Source: an uncultured Actinomycetes bacterium (lineage in GTDB: Bacteria > Actinomycetota > Actinomycetes > Nanopelagicales > Nanopelagicaceae). Taken from it: a stretch of 11,724 nt of DNA. Made by a program: the position numbers and the translations under genes. The DNA is taken from positions 1 to 11,724 of the forward strand of contig CAIUHB010000084.1 in NCBI GenBank assembly GCA_903898855.1, read 5' to 3'. This document shows, one piece after another, positions 6,660 to 11,724 of this stretch (within the stretch, counting starts at the first letter, position 1; every line of letters begins with the position of its first letter). The notes under the pieces are model-generated. The model was given only the letters and a program-made list of their open reading frames with translations. It was not told the origin of the DNA and made no database searches.

Positions 6660-7370
6660 ATGAGCACGGAGAATGATGACTTCGTTGAGAAGTTGCTTCG
6701 AGATTTGTCCACCGCGGAACCATTAACCGAGTTTGAAACTCGGAAATTTGAGAAATTTGTTGATGCTAAAGCGGCTGATTACAAACAATCTCAACAAAAG
6801 AACAGATTTCGAGTTCCTACTTCTGTAGCGGCAAGTGTCGCGATTGCCCTTGGCGCGGTGTTTTTCTTTACCGGACACAACTCCAATCAAGACTTGAATA
6901 ATCCTCTTAACCCAAATCCGTCTGCTTCATCATCGAACTCCGCAACTGGAGAAGGCGCATCGCCAAGTGAATCATCACAACCCAGCACGAAACCAAGCAC
7001 TCCGAAAGGCAACAGTGGTAATTCCTCTCAGTCATCAGGGGGAGACACTGGTCAATACTCGGATCATGGCGCTTTTAATTCGCCAGGCAACACAATCAGC
7101 CGTTTCACAACAAATCTCGACTACGCAACCGATCTGGTGAAAATAAAATCCCTCGTGGCTCTCAGCGATGGGCCTCACTCAATTTCGACACTTGACGCCC
7201 CACTTCAACAATGCGCCATCAAGATGGGCATCGAAAATACAATTCTTGCTTATGACCACGGCTACTATGACGGGGAACGCGTCAGCGCGTTCTACGTAGG
7301 AATGAACAAATCCAACTTCTACATTCGCCTTGTCGATAGCGCATGCACAGAGTTAGCAACACTTAGTTAA
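6660..7370 (+). CDS. Single-pass membrane protein, putative anti-sigma factor for the adjacent ECF sigma
   Basis: The product has 236 residues, with ATG at 6660 after AGGGGGTGG. The N-terminal 50 residues are charged and helical (DDFVEKLLRDLSTAEPLTEF) and should be cytoplasmic. One transmembrane helix lies at about 53-71. A low-complexity Ser/Pro/Asn/Gly linker (about 73-145) and an outer globular domain (about 148-236) with Cys185 and Cys229 follow. The layout fits actinobacterial anti-sigma factors: inner sigma-binding segment, one helix, outer sensor. No HxxxCxxC zinc motif is present, so it is not a ZAS-type anti-sigma factor. The call rests mainly on topology and position 43 bases after the sigma gene; sequence similarity is not obvious to me. 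It can be co-transcribed with the sigma gene and also has its own ECF-type promoter, which would give negative feedback. Its stop codon is 3 bases from that of the converging oxidase gene. Confidence 0.75.
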   Translation: MSTENDDFVEKLLRDLSTAEPLTEFETRKFEKFVDAKAADYKQSQQKNRFRVPTSVAASVAIALGAVFFFTGHNSNQDLNNPLNPNPSASSSNSATGEGASPSESSQPSTKPSTPKGNSGNSSQSSGGDTGQYSDHGAFNSPGNTISRFTTNLDYATDLVKIKSLVALSDGPHSISTLDAPLQQCAIKMGIENTILAYDHGYYDGERVSAFYVGMNKSNFYIRLVDSACTELATLS

Positions 7371-7373
7371 AAC

Positions 7374-9266
7374 TTAACAGTTACAGGCCTCTTCGACCGC
7401 TTCAGATGGTGCAACATCCATAGCAGGGCTGCGTCTAAAGAATCCTGACGGCTTCAAGTGGAAACCGGTTCGTTCAACAGGCATCACTGGCCAATCCTCT
7501 GTGCGTGGAATGTGATTCGTTCCAAATACATGCCACAAAACAAGATCAGTATTCTCAGTTGAACGATTCTGTTGCGTCCACTCTGGCAGACCAGCCCCGC
7601 CATCATGTTGGAATGGATAGTCACCAGCTGGGTAACGCTCAGCCTCGGTATTAGGTGTTACCCAGAGATGGCTATACATAAAGCCGGCCCGCTTGCCTAG
7701 GACTGATTCGCGATGTGCAAGTGGATATGTTGTGTGACCTGGTATTAGTTTGTAACCAATTGAGTGCCCCACATGATTCTTCTTATTTGGATTAACAATC
7801 TTCCAGAATCGACTCTTCAGTGGATCAATTAACCGTTGCGCAGCACTCTCTGTTGCGAGAACTGTTTCGCGCGTCTCGTATGCGCCACCGTATGGATTCT
7901 TCTCACCAATCGGATGGGCAAAGGATTCAACCTCAACCACACTGTTATTTGTGCCATCGATATCAAGATCCATCCGGGCGCAGAGAATATGTTGGTGATA
8001 CGGAGCCCACAGTCCTGGCTCTAACTCAGTAGCAGATGGATGATCTGCACCCGGCTTATCTGCAAGCGTCAGCACAATTCCAGTTAATTTCGCTTCAAAT
8101 TCAATAGATCCGTCTTGGTAGAAATACCAGAAATAGCCGTACTCATAGTTATTAACAGTCACGATGGATGAGGCGACAAAGCGACGTCCACGCCGAACTT
8201 CCACGTGGCCATCAACATCAACATGCTTCCAGAGTATTCCAAAATCTTCTTCATGCATGCAGATTGCATTTTTAATTGTACGGACAGTGCCATCGCCCTC
8301 AGTGACCGCAGCGTCTAGGTAGACAATCTCGCCGAGGCAGTCACAACCGAGCGTCAAAGAGTTAGTAAAGTTACCAAGCCCAAATTCACCAGTATCGAAG
8401 GCGTTCTTGCGATAAGCGCCTTGTGCTGGATCTCCGTAAGGAATTACTAATTCTGCGATAGAGAGTCGATGTGCAATCTTCCGTGCAGTTCCCTCATCGT
8501 TGAAATGCACATCATGTATGACTAGGCCCTCGCGTTGATCAAAGCCGATTCGAAATGTCCACCGCTCCCACGAGATCTTCCAGCCATCGACTCCAAAGGA
8601 TGGTCCATCGGGTTGATGAATCATTAACTCTTTAAGTTTTACAGTTCCACCGGTCTGAGACTCGCGATACGGACCAGGAGTAGCTGGAATCGGCACCTCT
8701 GCATTATCTTCAAGGCCAACAACTTCTTCTGCATCAATGTCGACTATGGCATGAAGGCCATGGATGGGGTGCGCATAAAAGTTTGCATCTGGAGTCGGCT
8801 GATGCCACATGGGAGTCCAGATCAAACGGCGACCATCATCCAGGTGCTGTGGAATCTGTGCGCCGATTGGCCAGGTCTCCATATGCACCGTTGAAATATC
8901 CGTTATGCCACGCTTTGCGAGTGCATCAATCACCGATTGATTTCTTCGAACAACATCAAGTGCAATCGTTGATTCCACCACACTTACCGGTGACTTCGCG
9001 CCCGGAATCTCTTTATATTCCTTTGCCACACCATCTGTGGTTATCAAACCCTCAGTAACAACTGCCTTCTTGCGATCCCAAATCGTGACTCGAGCTGTTC
9101 GCTCTAGTTTTTTTCCAGAAGCGAGCTCGGCCTTGGTCGGCTCATGAAGTTGCAACATCGCAAAGAGGTGATGATCTCCAAGGCTCCAGACCGAACGAGC
9201 GTATTTCACAATCTGCTCTTGCTCGGTATGGTTCAATGGATCGAGTGGGTACGCATGTAATGACAT
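7374..9266 (-). CDS. Copper-containing primary amine oxidase (topaquinone enzyme)
   Basis: The product has 630 residues, normal for bacterial copper amine oxidases without the extra N-terminal D1 domain. It oxidises a primary amine to aldehyde, ammonia and hydrogen peroxide. Compared with the Arthrobacter globiformis enzyme as I remember it, all key residues are present: catalytic base Asp291 (FDTGEFG), topaquinone precursor Tyr374 (NNYEYG), and copper ligands His424 and His426 (PYHQHI) and His585 (GTNHIPR). The conserved LGCDCLGEIVYLD and EDWPVMPVE stretches are also there. The gate residue before the base, Tyr in A. globiformis, is Ala289 here, as in Hansenula enzyme, suggesting a more open substrate channel. 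No signal peptide is visible, so the enzyme is probably cytoplasmic and depends on amine import; a permease gene starts 120 bases away on the other strand. The chain ends in CNC. The substrate (tyramine, phenethylamine, histamine or others) cannot be decided from sequence. Confidence 0.96.
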   Translation of the reverse strand: MSLHAYPLDPLNHTEQEQIVKYARSVWSLGDHHLFAMLQLHEPTKAELASGKKLERTARVTIWDRKKAVVTEGLITTDGVAKEYKEIPGAKSPVSVVESTIALDVVRRNQSVIDALAKRGITDISTVHMETWPIGAQIPQHLDDGRRLIWTPMWHQPTPDANFYAHPIHGLHAIVDIDAEEVVGLEDNAEVPIPATPGPYRESQTGGTVKLKELMIHQPDGPSFGVDGWKISWERWTFRIGFDQREGLVIHDVHFNDEGTARKIAHRLSIAELVIPYGDPAQGAYRKNAFDTGEFGLGNFTNSLTLGCDCLGEIVYLDAAVTEGDGTVRTIKNAICMHEEDFGILWKHVDVDGHVEVRRGRRFVASSIVTVNNYEYGYFWYFYQDGSIEFEAKLTGIVLTLADKPGADHPSATELEPGLWAPYHQHILCARMDLDIDGTNNSVVEVESFAHPIGEKNPYGGAYETRETVLATESAAQRLIDPLKSRFWKIVNPNKKNHVGHSIGYKLIPGHTTYPLAHRESVLGKRAGFMYSHLWVTPNTEAERYPAGDYPFQHDGGAGLPEWTQQNRSTENTDLVLWHVFGTNHIPRTEDWPVMPVERTGFHLKPSGFFRRSPAMDVAPSEAVEEACNC

Positions 9267-9272
9267 GCCGAA

Positions 9273-9278
9273 ATTATA
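9273..9278 (-). promoter_or_regulatory. -10 box TATAAT of the amine oxidase gene, predicting a leaderless mRNA
   Basis: On the minus strand a perfect TATAAT (9278-9273) is followed by six bases and then the ATG at 9266. Transcription starting six to seven bases after the -10 would begin at or next to the A of the ATG. No Shine-Dalgarno sequence precedes the ATG, which agrees. I see no good -35 at the normal distance. Confidence 0.6.
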
Positions 9279-9386
9279 GGTTCCACGCTCAAACTTTGGG
9301 GAAATAAGTTAGAAAATCTCTAGATTAATTTGGGGTCAAGCCATACTGTTACGGGAGTTATTACATATGTCTAAAGGAGAGAAGAC

Positions 9387-10886
9387 ATGGGTAAAGAAGT
9401 AGCCTCTGCCGATTTAACTACACGAGCCGCACTTAATGAGAAACTTAAACTTAAAAGACATTTCGGAAAGTTCGACATGTTCGCCTTTCTTATCTGCGCC
9501 ATCGTCGGCGTCGATACGCTTGGGCAAGTAGCAGCTGCCGGTGCTCGCGGCTTCCTCTGGCTGGTCTTCCTAGCCATCTTCTTCTTTCTCCCCTATGGAT
9601 TACTCGTTGCTGAACTTGGCTCTGCCTTTATCGATGAAGGCGGTCCCTATGTTTGGAATCGCCTAGCGTGGGGTCGCCGGGTCGCTGGTATGAACTCAAT
9701 TTTCTATTGGTTCGCAAACCCGGTCTGGGTTGGTGCAACCCTTGCCTTGTTATGTATCGCCGCAATCCAAAATTATCTCTTTCACTTCTCAGATGGCAGC
9801 TTCTGGTTCTACGCCGTCGCCCTCATCTTTATCTGGTTCACTGCAATTACCTCGATGATCTCATTTGGAATCGGTAAGTGGATCCCAACAATTGGTGCGC
9901 TCTGTCGCATTGTGCTCATCGGTATTTTCGCCGTTACAACAGTTATCTATGCGATTAAGCAAGGAATTCACCTACCGCACGCACATGAGTTCACTCCGAC
10001 CTGGGCTAGCTTTATTGCGCTCACGCCGGTTCTCTTTTATAACTTAGTTGGCTTTGAACTTCCCAATTCTGCTGGCGAAGAGATGAAGAATCCAAAGAAG
10101 GATGTGCCATTCGCAGTTCTCCGTGCAATCCTTACCTCAGCTCTTCTCTATGGGCTACCTATCCTCGCAATTATCTGTGTAGTCCCAGCCGATAAAATCC
10201 AAGGTAAAGGTGTCTCCTCCTTCTTGGATGCAATTGGTACCGTCTTCTCGGTCTACGGTTCCAGTGGCACCGTCATGCTTAAGATTGCCGCAATAATCTT
10301 CATCCTCGCCATGTTGACCGGTGGTACCGCCTGGCTGATGGGCGCCGACCGAATTCAGGCGATGGCTGCCATTGATGGAACTGGTCCTGCTTGGCTAGGA
10401 AAGTTCTCAACCAAGTATGGAACGCCAATCAACGCAAATATCGTCTCTGGCGTCGTTGCGACTATTTCATTTCTCGTCGCCGCAAAGGCGGGCGATGGCA
10501 GCGCCGCAAAAGCCTTCAACATCATGATTGGCATCGTCCTGCTCTTTACGACCGTGAACTATCTCGTAACCTTCCCTGCGCTTATCAAATTGCGCAAGTC
10601 TCATCCTGATACTCCTCGTCCATACCGCGTGCCCTTTGGTATGAAGGGCGTCTGGGTCTGTGCACTCGTCACTACTTTCTGGTCAGCGCTAGCAACAACG
10701 GCCGGTATCTTTCCTGGCATTCTGACAAATGGAAAGATCTTGGATGATTCCGCTCTGCCAGATGGCGTTAGCCGAGGAACGTTCACCACATATGCATTTG
10801 TCGCCATCGGTATCACTTTGCTTGTGGGCGCACTGTTCTATCGCGCAGGTCGGAAAACGAGAGAAGATCTCGTCGCCTCCAACTAG
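9387..10886 (+). CDS. APC-superfamily amine or amino-acid permease
   Basis: The product has 499 residues, with ATG at 9387 six bases after AAAGGAGA (9373-9380). About twelve hydrophobic segments are visible, the first beginning near residue 30 with the family-typical GVDTLGQVAAAGARG region that forms the substrate site in APC transporters. Other family marks are the FIDEGGPYVW stretch (81-90), the cytoplasmic loop GFELPNSAGEEMKNPKKDVP (222-241) and PYRVP (412-416). Such proteins are usually proton-coupled importers or exchangers of amino acids or amines. Placement between an amine oxidase (divergent) and a C-N hydrolase (9 bases downstream, same strand) suggests it imports the oxidase substrate or a related nitrogen compound; that is inference. 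An exchanger role cannot be excluded. Confidence 0.9.
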   Translation: MGKEVASADLTTRAALNEKLKLKRHFGKFDMFAFLICAIVGVDTLGQVAAAGARGFLWLVFLAIFFFLPYGLLVAELGSAFIDEGGPYVWNRLAWGRRVAGMNSIFYWFANPVWVGATLALLCIAAIQNYLFHFSDGSFWFYAVALIFIWFTAITSMISFGIGKWIPTIGALCRIVLIGIFAVTTVIYAIKQGIHLPHAHEFTPTWASFIALTPVLFYNLVGFELPNSAGEEMKNPKKDVPFAVLRAILTSALLYGLPILAIICVVPADKIQGKGVSSFLDAIGTVFSVYGSSGTVMLKIAAIIFILAMLTGGTAWLMGADRIQAMAAIDGTGPAWLGKFSTKYGTPINANIVSGVVATISFLVAAKAGDGSAAKAFNIMIGIVLLFTTVNYLVTFPALIKLRKSHPDTPRPYRVPFGMKGVWVCALVTTFWSALATTAGIFPGILTNGKILDDSALPDGVSRGTFTTYAFVAIGITLLVGALFYRAGRKTREDLVASN

Positions 10887-10895
10887 AATATAAAG

Positions 10896-11720
10896 ATGGT
10901 TCATCTCGCCGCAGCCCAAGTGCTGGTAGATGTTGAAGCACCGATTACCTCAGCAGAAGCTGCGACCTCTGCGATTGAACGAGCGGTTGCTGAAGGCGCT
11001 GAAATCATTGTGCTTCCCGAGTTAGCTAACTCCGGTTATCTCTTCACATCTATGCGTGAAGTCCAGGAGAGTGCAACAACCCTGGACGGTCCACTCATCT
11101 CACAGTGGTCGAAGATTGCAAAGAGTAATGCGGTAGTAATTGTTGCAGGAGTAAATCTCTTCGAAGCAGGTAAGTATTGGAATGCATCCGTCATCATTGA
11201 CGAGAGCGGCCTGCGCGGTTGGTATGCCAAGGCGCACCTCTTCGGCGATGAACCTAAGTTCTTTACGCCAGGAGATCGTCCACCGCTAGTGGTAGAGACA
11301 AGTAAAGGTCGAGTTGCGACCATGATCTGTTACGACATCGAATTCACTGAATGGGTTCGCCTAGCGATGCTGGCAGGTGCACAGTTACTCGCACTTCCAA
11401 CAAATTGGCCAATCATTGGCCAGACTGAGACTTCGCCCCCAATGGAGGTTGTCCGGGTGCAAGCGGCGGCCTCGCAGAACAAGATGGTGATTGTCGCTGC
11501 CGATCGATGCGGGAGAGAGCGCGGCCAAGAGTGGGTCTCGGCAAGTGCCATCACTAGTGATGAAGGTGTAGTTGTGGCGATTGCCGATAGAACGCAGAAC
11601 GAGCGCACTCAGATCATCCACGCCACTCTCGACCTACCCACAGATACCGCTATTACGGCACAGAACGATGTCAGAAAAGATCGTCGGCCAGCTCTTTATT
11701 CTTCAATACTCAATCAGTAG
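10896..11720 (+). CDS. Carbon-nitrogen hydrolase of the nitrilase superfamily (amidase-like)
   Basis: The product has 274 residues, complete, with TAG at 11718-11720. The catalytic set is clear: Glu42 (LPELANSGY), Lys112 (WYAKAHLFGDE), Cys145 (MICYDIEFTEW), and a supporting Glu119. The CYD-x-EF-x-E form after the nucleophile resembles aliphatic amidases of the 5-aminopentanamidase or R-amidase kind more than true nitrilases, but I cannot name the substrate. Family members hydrolyse amides or carbamoyl compounds to acid plus ammonia in the cytoplasm. The gene begins 9 bases after the permease stop and has no clear ribosome site, so it is probably translated from the permease transcript. With permease and amine oxidase it forms a nitrogen-scavenging group, perhaps for a compound carrying both amine and amide groups, or for the amide product of a monooxygenase encoded elsewhere. 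Confidence 0.9.
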   Translation: MVHLAAAQVLVDVEAPITSAEAATSAIERAVAEGAEIIVLPELANSGYLFTSMREVQESATTLDGPLISQWSKIAKSNAVVIVAGVNLFEAGKYWNASVIIDESGLRGWYAKAHLFGDEPKFFTPGDRPPLVVETSKGRVATMICYDIEFTEWVRLAMLAGAQLLALPTNWPIIGQTETSPPMEVVRVQAAASQNKMVIVAADRCGRERGQEWVSASAITSDEGVVVAIADRTQNERTQIIHATLDLPTDTAITAQNDVRKDRRPALYSSILNQ

Positions 11721-11724
11721 GCTC

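Noticed and set aside
9315..9326. AATCT-CT-AGATT inverted repeat between the oxidase and permease genes as an operator.
   Set aside because: Five-base AT-rich arms are expected by chance, and no regulator gene is adjacent to support it.

Overview
The window looks like chromosome of a mid-GC actinobacterium. The clearest marker is the truncated first gene, whose visible part matches the Crp/GlxR-type global regulator of Actinobacteria (DVPGRVAKA, then LTQEELAQLVGASRETVNKAL). GTG starts, an ECF sigma/anti-sigma pair and a copper amine oxidase close to the Arthrobacter enzymes agree with this. Base composition looks near 45-50% G+C by eye (not computed). That would suit a small-genome aquatic lineage such as Nanopelagicales, but this placement is a guess.

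Layout. 1-411 (+): 3' part of crp. 412-571: short AT-rich gap between converging genes, with no convincing terminator. 572-5260 (-): a 1562-residue secreted trypsin-like serine protease with a long tail of Ig-like, fibronectin-like and other beta-sandwich domains. 5261-5462: divergent promoter region. 5463-5936 (+): a small secreted protein, followed by a strong terminator at 5950-5986. 6062-6616 (+): ECF sigma factor. 6660-7370 (+): single-pass membrane protein, probably its anti-sigma factor. 7374-9266 (-): copper/topaquinone amine oxidase. 9387-10886 (+): APC-family amine or amino-acid permease. 10896-11720 (+): nitrilase-superfamily amidohydrolase, complete, ending four bases before the window does.

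Main result. Three start regions carry the same ECF-type promoter with identical spacing, GAAC-N17-CGTC(T/A)AA. They lie before the giant protease (minus strand, 5324-5300), before the small secreted protein (5392-5416), and before the putative anti-sigma gene (6615-6639, its -35 overlapping the sigma stop codon). This points to a compact envelope-response module: the ECF sigma factor drives two exported proteins and its own inhibitor. The sigma gene itself lacks such a promoter.

The right-hand third is an amine-utilisation group. A permease imports an amine or amino acid, a cytoplasmic copper amine oxidase releases aldehyde, ammonia and peroxide, and a C-N hydrolase releases further ammonia from an amide. 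The oxidase has a perfect TATAAT six bases before its ATG, which predicts a leaderless mRNA.
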